This document shows, piece after piece, positions 54,008-61,828 of a stretch of DNA of 64,000 bases. The stretch lies in the NCBI RefSeq assembly GCF_021922985.1, contig NZ_CP040788.1, forward strand, positions 2,666,001 to 2,730,000. Reading direction: 5' to 3'. Positions within the stretch are counted from its first letter, which is position 1. Each line of letters starts with the position of its first letter. Both the position numbers and the translations under genes were made by a program. The DNA is from Clavibacter michiganensis subsp. tessellarius. Lineage in GTDB: Bacteria > Actinomycetota > Actinomycetes > Actinomycetales > Microbacteriaceae. The notes under the pieces are model-generated. The model worked only from the letters and a program-made list of their open reading frames with translations. It was not told the origin of the DNA and did no database searches.

Positions 54008-55182
54008 GACACCCGCGCTCCCCGGAGGAACACGCCGCGGACCACGGGCACGGTGCGTCCGCCGGGGTGCCGCTCGCTCGCGGGCGTGACGTGGCGGTGC
54101 ACGCGCACGAGGTCGGCGCGCGCGCCCACGCGGATCGCGCCCCGGTCGTCGAGCCCCACCGCGCGCGCCGGGTCGCCGCTGACGAGACGGACGCCGCGCG
54201 TCAAGGGCAGGATCCCGTCGGCGTCCATCTGCACGACGGCCTGCAGCGGGCTCGCGGGCACGTAGTCGGAGGAGAGCACGTCGAGCAGCCCGAGCGCGAG
54301 CAGCGCGGCCGCGGCGACGTTGCCCGACTGGCTGCCGCCGCGCACGATGTTCGGCGCGCCCATCACGATCAGCTGCCCGTGCTCGCGCGCGGCCCGGGCG
54401 GCGACCTCGGTCGTCGGGAACTCGGAGATGCGCACCCCGAGCGCGGCGGACTCCTCCACGTGCGCGACGGTGGCGTCGTCGTGGGCCGCGAGCGTCACCC
54501 CGCGCGCGGTGGCGAGCTCGGCGATGGCGACGCGGTTGGGCGTCGAGTGCTCCGCGGCGACGGCCTGCAGCTCCTCCATCAGGGCGCCGATCCCGGCCGC
54601 CGACACGCGGCCCCGGCCCACCATGTACTTCGTGAACGCCTCGACGTCCGCGTACTGGCGCTGCCCGGGCGTGTGGTCCATGAGCGAGGCCAGGCGCACC
54701 GACGCGATGCGGTCGAACTCGCGGAACTCGGCCACCGTGTCCGGCGCCGCGACCTCGCAGCGCAGGTGGATGAGGTGCTCCGCGCGCAGCAGCCCGGCGG
54801 CCCCGGCGTGCTCGATGGCCTCCGCCAGCGAGAGGGACAGCGTGGTGGCGTCGTCGCGGCCCTCGAGGGTGCCGATGCGGATCGCGTCGAAGACCGTCGT
54901 GACGCCGGCGCCGCTCAGTTGGGCGTCGTGCGCGAGGACGGCGGGCACCGGATCCCAGCGCGTGCCCGGCCGCGGCTGCGCGTGCGACTCGAGGTGGTCG
55001 GTGTGCAGCTCGACGAGGCCGGGGATCAGGAGGTCGCCGTCGAGGTCCTCGCCGGTGCCGCCGACGTCGCCGCCGCCGGGGGAGACGTCGGCGACGAGGC
55101 CGTCGCGGATCAGGACGGATCCGTGCAGCACATCGTCGTCGAGGACGATGCGGGCGTTGCGCAGGACGGTCTCGCGGCTCAT
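54004..55182 (-). CDS. phnM: PhnM, ribose 1-methylphosphonate 5-triphosphate diphosphatase
   Basis: 392-residue amidohydrolase. Metal-binding [62 protein letters not shown] and [40 protein letters not shown] are PhnM landmarks. It removes pyrophosphate from the PhnGHIL product before PhnJ acts. ATG in a 4-bp overlap with the DUF1045 gene. Confidence 0.95.
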   Translation of the reverse strand: MSRETVLRNARIVLDDDVLHGSVLIRDGLVADVSPGGGDVGGTGEDLDGDLLIPGLVELHTDHLESHAQPRPGTRWDPVPAVLAHDAQLSGAGVTTVFDAIRIGTLEGRDDATTLSLSLAEAIEHAGAAGLLRAEHLIHLRCEVAAPDTVAEFREFDRIASVRLASLMDHTPGQRQYADVEAFTKYMVGRGRVSAAGIGALMEELQAVAAEHSTPNRVAIAELATARGVTLAAHDDATVAHVEESAALGVRISEFPTTEVAARAAREHGQLIVMGAPNIVRGGSQSGNVAAAALLALGLLDVLSSDYVPASPLQAVVQMDADGILPLTRGVRLVSGDPARAVGLDDRGAIRVGARADLVRVHRHVTPASERHPGGRTVPVVRGVFLRGARVS

Positions 55183-56030
55183 CGGGGTCCTTCGGGGTCG
55201 GGCGCCGGGATGGCGCGGGGGTGGGGCGGTGTGCCGGGGTCGGGCGAGGTGCCGTCGAGCGCGGCGCGGGGGTGGGGCGGGGTGTCGAGGTCGTGCAGGG
55301 TGTCGGGGAGGGGAGCGTGCGGAGCGCGGAGCGGATGCACCGCGTGCAGCCGGAAGGGGGCGCCGGGCGCGTCCTCGATCACGACGGCGAGCGCGTCGAT
55401 CGCGACCGGCCGGTGCGTGCCGTCGACGAACCACTCCGCGAGGGCCGCCTCGACGCGGGGACGCGCGGCGGGCGGGATCCGGTCGGTGAGGGTCAGGTGG
55501 AAGCGGAACCGGTCGAGCACGTGGGGGTAGCCCCAGGTCTCGAGGAGCTCGCGCTGCCGGGGGCTGAGGGAGGCCGGATCCCGGCGGGCCGTCTCCGCGT
55601 CCGTCGGGGGAGCGCGGAAGCCGTCGAGGCCCGTGACGACGTCCGCGGCGAGCGCGTCCAGCGCCGGGGCGGGCCCGGTCGGCACGAGCGCGAGGAAGCC
55701 GGAGAGCGACGCGACCCGGAGGCCGGGCAGCGCGATGCGGTCCCGGGCGCCGGCGAGGTCGGCGACGGCGGTGTCGAGCTCGGCGAGGTCGCGCCCGGCG
55801 GCGAGGCGGAGGGGCGCCTTGAGGGTGCCGTGGAAGCCGTAGCGGCGGGCGTCGACCGTGATCGCGTCGACCTCGGCGCGCGTCCAGCCCGCGGGCGCGG
55901 CGGCGGCCGGGGCCGGGGATCCGCCCACGACGGACCGGCCGAGCCACGCCTCGGCGCGCTCCCGCAGCGTGATCCCGGTGGCGTCGTCCGCGCGGACGCC
56001 CGGGATCGCGTAGACCGCGACGCGCGTCAC
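55179..56030 (-). CDS. DUF1045 protein, 2H-phosphoesterase-like
   Basis: 283 residues, GTG start overlapping phnL. Two HxT motifs, His67-Thr69 (YGFHGTLKAPL) and His178-Thr180 (FRFHLTLTDRI), are the hallmark of 2H phosphodiesterases, which open cyclic phosphates. DUF1045 proteins are known from C-P lyase operons but have no fixed role to my knowledge. phnP, which opens the cyclic ribose phosphate after C-P cleavage in E. coli, is missing here, so this protein is a good candidate to replace it. The last 35 residues are Pro/Asp-rich with a repeated TPPHPRA and look disordered. Confidence 0.88.
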   Translation of the reverse strand: MTRVAVYAIPGVRADDATGITLRERAEAWLGRSVVGGSPAPAAAAPAGWTRAEVDAITVDARRYGFHGTLKAPLRLAAGRDLAELDTAVADLAGARDRIALPGLRVASLSGFLALVPTGPAPALDALAADVVTGLDGFRAPPTDAETARRDPASLSPRQRELLETWGYPHVLDRFRFHLTLTDRIPPAARPRVEAALAEWFVDGTHRPVAIDALAVVIEDAPGAPFRLHAVHPLRAPHAPLPDTLHDLDTPPHPRAALDGTSPDPGTPPHPRAIPAPDPEGPR

Positions 56031-56875
56031 CGCGCGGTCCCGGTGGCCGCGGTCCCCGCGAGCGCGTCCTCCGCGAGCGCAGCTCCCGCCAGCGCGTCCG
56101 CCGGGTCCGCCGCCGCCAGCGCCGGCACGAACGCCTCCACGTCCACGATCCGGTCGGCGACCGCCGCCCGCACCTCCGCGTCGTGGAAGATCCCGAGCAT
56201 GCCGACGCCGGCGTCGCGCTTCTCGGCGATCAGCTCGACCACCACGTCGCGGTTCCGCGCGTCGAGGGACGCGGTCGGCTCGTCGAGGAGGAGCAGGGGC
56301 AGCTCGGGCAGGAACCCGCGCGCGACGTTCACGCGCTGCTGCTCGCCGCCCGAGAAGGTGGCGGGCGGCAGCGACCACAGCCGCTCCGGGATGGACAGGC
56401 GCGTGAGCATCCGCGCCGCCCGGTCGCGCGCCTCCTCCGCGTCGACGCCGCGCGCCACCAGCGGCTCGGCCACCACGTCGAGCGTGCCGACGCGCGGGAC
56501 GCAGCGGAGGAACTGGCTCACGTAGCCGACGGCGTGGAGCCGGGCGGCGAGCACGGCGCGCGGCGCGGCCGTGACGATGTCGACCTCGCCGCGGGGCCCG
56601 GGGCCGTGGACGAGGATCCGCCCGCGGTCGGCCTGGTAGTTGCCGTAGACGAGCTTCAGCACGGTGCTCTTGCCGGCGCCGGACGGGCCGCCGAGCACGA
56701 CGCTCTCGCCGCGGCCCACGACGAAGGAGAGGCCGTCGAGGACGGCGAGCCGCTGGCCGCCCTGCAGGTGCATGGTGAAGGTCTTGGCGACCCCGTCGAC
56801 GGTGAGGACGGGGGCGGGGACGGGGGCGGGTCCGGGCGTGCTCCCGGCGGTCATTCCGGTCATGGGGCGGATCAT
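56027..56875 (-). CDS. phnL: PhnL, ABC-type ATPase subunit of the C-P lyase complex
   Basis: 282 residues from the ATG in an ATGA overlap with phnK. Walker A GGPSGAGKSTVLKLVYGNYQ, signature FSGGEQQRVNVARGF and Walker B LLLLDEPTASLDARN. LHAVGYVSQFLRCVPRVGTLDVVAEPLV separates PhnL from transporter ATPases. Takes part in forming ribose-1-phosphonate triphosphate with PhnG, PhnH and PhnI. The tail is an Ala-rich extension. Confidence 0.94.
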   Translation of the reverse strand: MIRPMTGMTAGSTPGPAPVPAPVLTVDGVAKTFTMHLQGGQRLAVLDGLSFVVGRGESVVLGGPSGAGKSTVLKLVYGNYQADRGRILVHGPGPRGEVDIVTAAPRAVLAARLHAVGYVSQFLRCVPRVGTLDVVAEPLVARGVDAEEARDRAARMLTRLSIPERLWSLPPATFSGGEQQRVNVARGFLPELPLLLLDEPTASLDARNRDVVVELIAEKRDAGVGMLGIFHDAEVRAAVADRIVDVEAFVPALAAADPADALAGAALAEDALAGTAATGTAR

Positions 56876-57654
56876 CCTTGCAGGATCGAGGAGACGAGCA
56901 GCTGGGTGTACGCGGCCTGCGGGTCGTCGAGCACCCGGTCGGTGAGGCCGGACTCGATGACGCGGCCGTCCTTCATCACGAGCGTGCGGTGCGAGATGAG
57001 GCGGGCGACCGCGAGGTCGTGCGTGACGATGACGACCGCGAGGCCGAGCTCCGCCACGAGGCCGCGGATGAGGTCGAGCAGGCGCGCCTGCACCGAGACG
57101 TCGAGGCCGCTCGTCGGCTCGTCCATGAAGACGAGGCGCGGCGAGACGACGAGGTTCCGGGCGATCTGCAGCCGCTGCCGCATGCCGCCGGAGAACGTCG
57201 TGGGGTGGTCGTCGATGCGGTCGACGGGGATCTCCACGTGCCGCAGCCATTCGGCCGCGGTCGCGCGGATGCGCCCGTAGTGCCGCCACCCGTTCGTCAT
57301 GAGCGGCTCGCCGACGTTGCCGCCCGCGCTCACGTGCATGCGCAGGCCGTCGGCCGGATCCTGGTGCACGAAGCCCCACTCGCTCCGCCAGAGCCTCCGC
57401 ACCGCGCTCTCGGACAGGTCCGCGAGCTCCACCGTCTCCCCGTCGGCCAGCCGGTAGCGGATGCTGCCCTCGCTGAGCGCGAGCCGCTGGGACAGGGTGC
57501 CGAGCAGGGTCGACTTCCCGGATCCGGACTCGCCCACGACCGCGAGCACCTCGCCGGGCCAGAGGTCGAAGTCGACGTCCCGGCAGCCGTAGCGGTCGCC
57601 GTAGCGGTGGGCGGCCCCGCGGACCTCGAGCAGCGGTCGGTCGTCGTCGCTCAC
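56872..57654 (-). CDS. phnK: PhnK, ABC-type ATPase subunit of the C-P lyase complex
   Basis: 260 residues, GTG start overlapping phnJ. Walker A GESGSGKSTLLGTL, signature FSGGMRQRLQIARNL and Walker B LVFMDEPTSGLDVSVQARLLDL. DLSESAVRRLWRSEWGFVHQDPADGLRMHVSAGGNVGEPL is PhnK-specific. In E. coli PhnK docks on the PhnGHIJ core. Confidence 0.95.
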   Translation of the reverse strand: MSDDDRPLLEVRGAAHRYGDRYGCRDVDFDLWPGEVLAVVGESGSGKSTLLGTLSQRLALSEGSIRYRLADGETVELADLSESAVRRLWRSEWGFVHQDPADGLRMHVSAGGNVGEPLMTNGWRHYGRIRATAAEWLRHVEIPVDRIDDHPTTFSGGMRQRLQIARNLVVSPRLVFMDEPTSGLDVSVQARLLDLIRGLVAELGLAVVIVTHDLAVARLISHRTLVMKDGRVIESGLTDRVLDDPQAAYTQLLVSSILQG

Positions 57655-58529
57655 GCGAGCGCCTCCTCGTCGTGGGCGCGGGCGGCGTCGGCGTCGGCCG
57701 CCGTGCGCTCGCAGTGGTCGGTGTCGGAGCAGACGAACACGGACGCGCCGCGGTCGTCGGTGATGACCTCGTCGAGGTACACGCCGGTGGATCCGCAGAT
57801 CGCGCACGGGTCGGCGAAGGTCTGCGGCTCGAAGGGGTGGTCCTCGAAGCCGAGGCTCTCCACGCGCGTGAACGGCGGGACGGCGTAGATGCGCTTCTCG
57901 CGCCCGGCGCCGAACAGCTGGAGGGCGGGGCTCATGTGCATCTTCGGGTTGTCGAACGACGGGATCGGCGACGGCGCCATGAGGTAGCGGCCGTCGACCA
58001 TCACGGGGTAGTCGTAGGTCCTGGCGACGTGCCCGTAGCGCGCGATGTCCTCGTAGAGCTTCACGTACATCAGCCCGTACTCCTCGAGCGCGTGCAGGCG
58101 CCGGGTCTCCGTCTCGCGCGGCTCGAGGAAGCGCAGCGGCTCCGGCACGGGCACCTGGTAGACGACGACCTGGCCGTCGGCGAGCGGGGTCTCGGGGATC
58201 CGGTGCCGCGTCTGGATCACGGTGGCCTCGTCGGTGCGCGTCGTCGTGGCGACCCCGGCGACGGAGGCGAAGAACGCCCGGATGGAGACGGCGTTCGTGG
58301 TGTCGTCCGCGCCCTGGTCGATGACCTTGAGCACGTCGCCCTCGCCGACGATCGCCGCCGTCACCTGCACGCCGCCCGTGCCCCAGCCGCGCGGCATCGG
58401 GACCTCGCGGCTCGCGAACGGCACCTGGAACCCGGGGATCGCGACGGCCTTGAGGAGCGCGCGGCGGATCATGCGCTTGGTCTGCTCGTCGAGGTAGCCG
58501 AGGTTGTAGCCGATGAGGGAGGAGCTCAT
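57651..58529 (-). CDS. phnJ: PhnJ, radical SAM carbon-phosphorus lyase
   Basis: 292 residues, the enzyme that breaks the C-P bond. The unusual cysteine set is complete: Cys242, Cys245 and Cys267 for the 4Fe-4S cluster and Cys273 for the thiyl radical (CAIC...VCSDTDHC). These sit one residue later than C241/244/266/272 of E. coli PhnJ. YNLGYLDEQTKRMIRRALLKAVAIPGFQVPFASREVP is a strong family start. ATG after GGAGG, overlapping phnI by 4 bp. Confidence 0.97.
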   Translation of the reverse strand: MSSSLIGYNLGYLDEQTKRMIRRALLKAVAIPGFQVPFASREVPMPRGWGTGGVQVTAAIVGEGDVLKVIDQGADDTTNAVSIRAFFASVAGVATTTRTDEATVIQTRHRIPETPLADGQVVVYQVPVPEPLRFLEPRETETRRLHALEEYGLMYVKLYEDIARYGHVARTYDYPVMVDGRYLMAPSPIPSFDNPKMHMSPALQLFGAGREKRIYAVPPFTRVESLGFEDHPFEPQTFADPCAICGSTGVYLDEVITDDRGASVFVCSDTDHCERTAADADAARAHDEEALA

Positions 58530-59692
58530 GCGCGGGCCCCCGTCCCGGCCGGGACGGCGGTGGTGTCGGCGGCGGCATCGTCCGCGTCGCCCGTGGCATC
58601 GTCCGCATCTCCCGCGACGGGGTCGTCGCCGTGCCGCTCGTGCCACTCCCGCGCGAGCCGCCGCACGAGCGCGAGCTCGGCCTGGAAGTCCACGTAGTGC
58701 GGGAGCTTGAGGTGCTCGACGAAGCCCGTCGCCTGCACGTTGTCGCAGTGGCTGACCACGAACTCCTCGTCCTGCGCGGGGGCGGTGATGCGCTCGCCGA
58801 GCTCGGTGGCCCGGAGCGCCCGGTCGACGAGCGCCATGGACATCGCCTTGCGCTCGCTGCGCCCGAAGGCGAGGCCGTAGCCGCGCGTGAACCGGGCGGC
58901 CTGGTCGGCGCTGCCCGTGAACTGGTTGACCATCTGGCACTCCGTGACCTCGATGCGGCCGAGCGGCACCGCGAACCCGAGCTCCGGGGCGTCGAGCTCC
59001 ACCTCGACCTCGCCCACGCGGATCTCGCCCGCGAACGGGTGCGTCGTGCCGAAGCCGCGCTGCGTGGAGTAGCCGAGGCCGAGGAGGAACCCCTCGTCGC
59101 CGCGGGCGAGGGCCTGCAGGCGCTCGGCGCGCGTCATCGGGAACGTGGTGGGCTCGCGCGTGATGTCCGCGGGCTCCTCGTCGTCCTGGCCGGGGTGGGA
59201 GTCGGGCTCGATCAGGGAGGTGGCGCCGAGGAGGTCGGCGACGCGCGGCATCGTGGCGCCCGCGTCCTCCTCGCGCGTCGAGACCGCGGCGGGCTCGGCG
59301 TCCGAGAACAGGCGGTGCGTGTAGTCGAAGGTCGCGCCGAGCTGCTGCCCGCCGGGCAGGTCCTTGAAGGTGGCGGACACGCGGCGCTGCGGCGGGAGCC
59401 CGGCGGTGTCGACCGGATCGGTGTACCCGAACCGCGGCAGCGTCGTGCGGTACGAGCGCAGCAGGGTCACCGCCTCCAGCACGTCGCCCTGGGCCTGGAG
59501 GAGGGCGCGCGCGGCGAGCTCGGGATCGTGCAGCGAGCCCTCGGTCATCACGCGGGAGACGAGCACGCCGAGCTGGCCGGCGACCTGCCCGGCCTCGAGG
59601 GGGCGGGATCCGGGAGCGCCCCGGCCCGCGGCGGCGAGGAGGGCGTGCGCGGCGGCGATCGCCTTCTCCCCGCCCTTGACGGCGACGTACAT
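58526..59692 (-). CDS. phnI: PhnI, nucleosidase subunit of the C-P lyase complex
   Basis: 388 residues. MYVAVKGGEKAIAAAHALL, RVMTEGSLHDPELAARALLQAQGDVLEAVTLLRSYRTTLPRFGY, FLLGLGYSTQRGFGTTHPFAGEIRVGEV and MALVDRALRA are PhnI motifs. It swaps the base of ATP for the phosphonate with PhnG, PhnH and PhnL. The Ala/Asp-rich C-terminus (residues about 360-388) is a lineage-specific tail. The start overlaps the phnH stop by one base. Confidence 0.96.
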   Translation of the reverse strand: MYVAVKGGEKAIAAAHALLAAAGRGAPGSRPLEAGQVAGQLGVLVSRVMTEGSLHDPELAARALLQAQGDVLEAVTLLRSYRTTLPRFGYTDPVDTAGLPPQRRVSATFKDLPGGQQLGATFDYTHRLFSDAEPAAVSTREEDAGATMPRVADLLGATSLIEPDSHPGQDDEEPADITREPTTFPMTRAERLQALARGDEGFLLGLGYSTQRGFGTTHPFAGEIRVGEVEVELDAPELGFAVPLGRIEVTECQMVNQFTGSADQAARFTRGYGLAFGRSERKAMSMALVDRALRATELGERITAPAQDEEFVVSHCDNVQATGFVEHLKLPHYVDFQAELALVRRLAREWHERHGDDPVAGDADDATGDADDAAADTTAVPAGTGARA

Positions 59693-60348
59693 CAGGCCTC
59701 CGATCGGGGGTCGGCCGCCCGGAGGCGGGTGGTGCGGGGAAGTCCGGCGACGGATGCCGCGTCGACGAGGAGCAGGTCGGCGCCGCGCGGGAAGCGGGCG
59801 CCGTTCGCGCGCCAGGCGTCGAGGAACGCGTCGTCGGCCCAGGGGGCGTCGGCGATCGCGTGCCCGTCGATCCCGGGGCCCTCGGCCCGGACGCGCAGGC
59901 TGCCCGCGGCGTCGCGCACGTCGAGCAGGACGGTCGCGGAGCGGTGCGGCTCCTCGTCGGTGCCGGCCGCCAGCTCCGCGAGCGGGGGCAGGGAGGCCGG
60001 GTCGGCGAGGACGAAGGCGGCGTCGGCGTGGTCGGCGACGATCCGCACGCCCGTGTGGAACGTGAGCCAGGAGGTCACCTCGGCGTCGGCGGCGCGGCGC
60101 GGATCCAGCCAGAGCGCCGACTCCTCGTCGAGCACGGTGAGGGCGACGGCGCCGAGGCCCGCGCCGAGACCCGCGGGCGCCTCCGCGGGGCCGGTGAGCG
60201 GGTGGATCCGCGTCGGGTGCGCGAGCGCGTCGAGGAGGGCGCGGAAGGCGGCCTGCGCGCCGCGGGTCGCGTCGGCGAAGCCGGGGGCGGGGATGCCCGC
60301 GGCGGGGAGCGCGGGGGTCCCGGGCGCGGGCCGCGTCGCCGCGCTCAC
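59692..60348 (-). CDS. phnH: PhnH, C-P lyase complex subunit
   Basis: 218 residues, GTG start overlapping phnG by 4 bp. GFADATRGAQAAFRALLDALAHPTRIHPL, TWLTF-like SWLTFHTGVRIVADHADAAFVLAD and GTDEEPHRSATVLLDV, then GPGIDGHAIADAP, are PhnH features. Structural partner of PhnG, PhnI and PhnJ. Confidence 0.93.
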   Translation of the reverse strand: MSAATRPAPGTPALPAAGIPAPGFADATRGAQAAFRALLDALAHPTRIHPLTGPAEAPAGLGAGLGAVALTVLDEESALWLDPRRAADAEVTSWLTFHTGVRIVADHADAAFVLADPASLPPLAELAAGTDEEPHRSATVLLDVRDAAGSLRVRAEGPGIDGHAIADAPWADDAFLDAWRANGARFPRGADLLLVDAASVAGLPRTTRLRAADPRSEA

Positions 60349-60836
60349 GCGTGCTCCCGCGCGACCGTGAGGAAGTCCACGAGCGTGCTGCGGGCCTCGG
60401 CGGCTCGCCTCGCGTCCGCCTCCGCCCGCTCGCGCTCGAGCGGCGCGACGACCTCGGCGAGCACGCGGTCGTGGAGCCCGGCGTCGAGGAGCATCCCGTC
60501 GAACAGGGCCGCGAGGCGCGCGTGCTCGAGGTCGGATCCGAGGACGTAGGAGCTGCCGAGCGCGTCCGCCGCCATGGCGGATCCGTGCAGGCGGAGGGTG
60601 GCGCGCGTGACGGTGGCCTCGCCGAGGTTGAAGCGCGCGCCCCCGGCGTCGACGCGGCCGCGGACCATGACGAGCCCCGCCTCCGGACCGCGGATGTGCT
60701 GCACCTCGGGCTTGGGCTCCCACGCGGTCCACGCGGCGTCGAGCGCGCCCACGTCGGCGGCGGAGAGGACGCGCATCCAGCGCTGGCGGGCGGCGACGTC
60801 CTCCCGTCCGGTCGTGCTGGTCGTGGTCGTCGTCAT
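60345..60836 (-). CDS. phnG: PhnG, C-P lyase complex subunit
   Basis: 163 residues from the ATG 9 bp after GAGGGATC; an ATG 10 codons earlier lies inside the operator and has no ribosome site. RQRWMRVLSAADVGALDAAW, EVQHIRGPEAGLVMVRGRVDAGGARFNLGEATVTRATLRL and GSSYVLGSDLEHARLAALFDGML are typical of PhnG. First gene of the ten-gene operon, divergent from phnF. Confidence 0.94.
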   Translation of the reverse strand: MTTTTTSTTGREDVAARQRWMRVLSAADVGALDAAWTAWEPKPEVQHIRGPEAGLVMVRGRVDAGGARFNLGEATVTRATLRLHGSAMAADALGSSYVLGSDLEHARLAALFDGMLLDAGLHDRVLAEVVAPLERERAEADARRAAEARSTLVDFLTVAREHA

Positions 60837-60855
60837 GCCCGCGATCCCTCCAAGT

Positions 60856-60876
60856 TGTCTGCTCATCTAGATAAGT
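60856..60876. promoter_or_regulatory. Candidate PhnF operator between phnG and phnF
   Basis: TGTCTGCTC, then ATCTAGATAAGT. Inside it CTCATCTAGATAAG (60862-60875) is a palindrome with one mismatch, centred on TCTAGA as in HutC/PhnF-type GntR sites. It begins 20 bp upstream of the phnG ATG and is repeated with 4 differences upstream of phnD. Confidence 0.7.
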
Positions 60877-61032
60877 CGACCCTAGCGGCGGGTGCGGCGC
60901 CGCACCCGGCCCGTGCGCGACGAGCCGGTCGCGGGCAGGTGAACAGGTGGGGAACGCGGGCCGGAGGGGCGCCGGCGGGCGGCCGATCCGACCCGTCGGC
61001 CCCGCCGTCCCGCCCGCTAGGGTCGAGAGGAC

Positions 61033-61770
61033 ATGGCGACGCAGAGCAGATCCACGAGCGGCTACTCCGCCTGGCGGCTCATCGCCGAGGAGCTGCGCGC
61101 CGAGATCCTGCAGGGCACGGTCGCGTCCGGGGCGAAGCTGCCGTCGGAGAGCGAGCTCGCGGAGCGCTTCGAGGTGCACCGGCACACGGTCCGCCAGGCC
61201 GTCGCCGCGCTCGCCGCCGACGGGCTCGTGGTCTCGCGGCGGGGGAGCGGCACGTTCGTGACCCGGCACGACGTGATCGTCCACCGCATCGGCCTGCGCA
61301 CGCGGCTCACCGACAGCCTCGGCGGCCGCGGGGCCCGGTCGTCCGGCGAGCTGCTCGAGTGGGCGGTCGAGGAGCCGCCCGCCGACGTGGCCGAGCGCCT
61401 CGCGCTGGCCGGCCGCCCCGCGCTCCGCCTCGAGACGCTGCGGCTGGTCGACGGCCGGCCCGTCGTCCGCGGCACGTCGTGGCTGGTGGACGAGCTCGTG
61501 CCGGGCATCGTCGACCGCTACGGCCCCGACGGATCCATGACCACGGCCCTCCGCGCGGTCGGGATCGACGACTACCTGCGCGCCGCCACCACCGTCACCG
61601 GGCGCCTCGCGACGGCCGCGGAGTCCGTCGAGCTGCAGCTGCCCTCGGGCGCGGTCGTCCTCGTGGTGCGGGCGCTCAACACGCTGCCCGACGGCACGCC
61701 GCTCCTCATCAACGTGACGCGGTTCGCAGCCGACCGGGTCGAGCTCGACGTGGAGCACGGCCGGGCCTAG
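61033..61770 (+). CDS. phnF: GntR/HutC-family regulator PhnF
   Basis: 245 residues. N-terminal winged helix AWRLIAEELRAEILQGTVASGAKLPSESELAERFEVHRHTVRQAVAALAADGLVVSRRGSGTFVT at about 13-77, then a UTRA ligand domain with RLRLETLRLVDGRPVVRGTSW-type strands and ESVELQLPSGAVVLVVRALNTLPDGTPLLINVTRFAADRVEL. TAGGGT ends 9 bp before the ATG. Divergent from phnG; expected to repress both phn operons and itself, with release under phosphate limitation or by a phosphonate ligand, as for mycobacterial PhnF. Confidence 0.92.
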   Translation: MATQSRSTSGYSAWRLIAEELRAEILQGTVASGAKLPSESELAERFEVHRHTVRQAVAALAADGLVVSRRGSGTFVTRHDVIVHRIGLRTRLTDSLGGRGARSSGELLEWAVEEPPADVAERLALAGRPALRLETLRLVDGRPVVRGTSWLVDELVPGIVDRYGPDGSMTTALRAVGIDDYLRAATTVTGRLATAAESVELQLPSGAVVLVVRALNTLPDGTPLLINVTRFAADRVELDVEHGRA

Positions 61771-61816
61771 GCGGCGGGCGCCGGTCCCGGTCGCGGGTCG
61801 TCGGTCGTCGGCGACG

Positions 61817-61822
61817 TATCCT
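61817..61822 (+). promoter_or_regulatory. -10 element of a probable leaderless mRNA
   Basis: TATCCT ends 6 bp before the MFS gene ATG; no ribosome site is present. An alternative start 19 codons later (MPDTRGPVR) would have a leader instead. Confidence 0.5.
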
Positions 61823-61828
61823 GGACGC

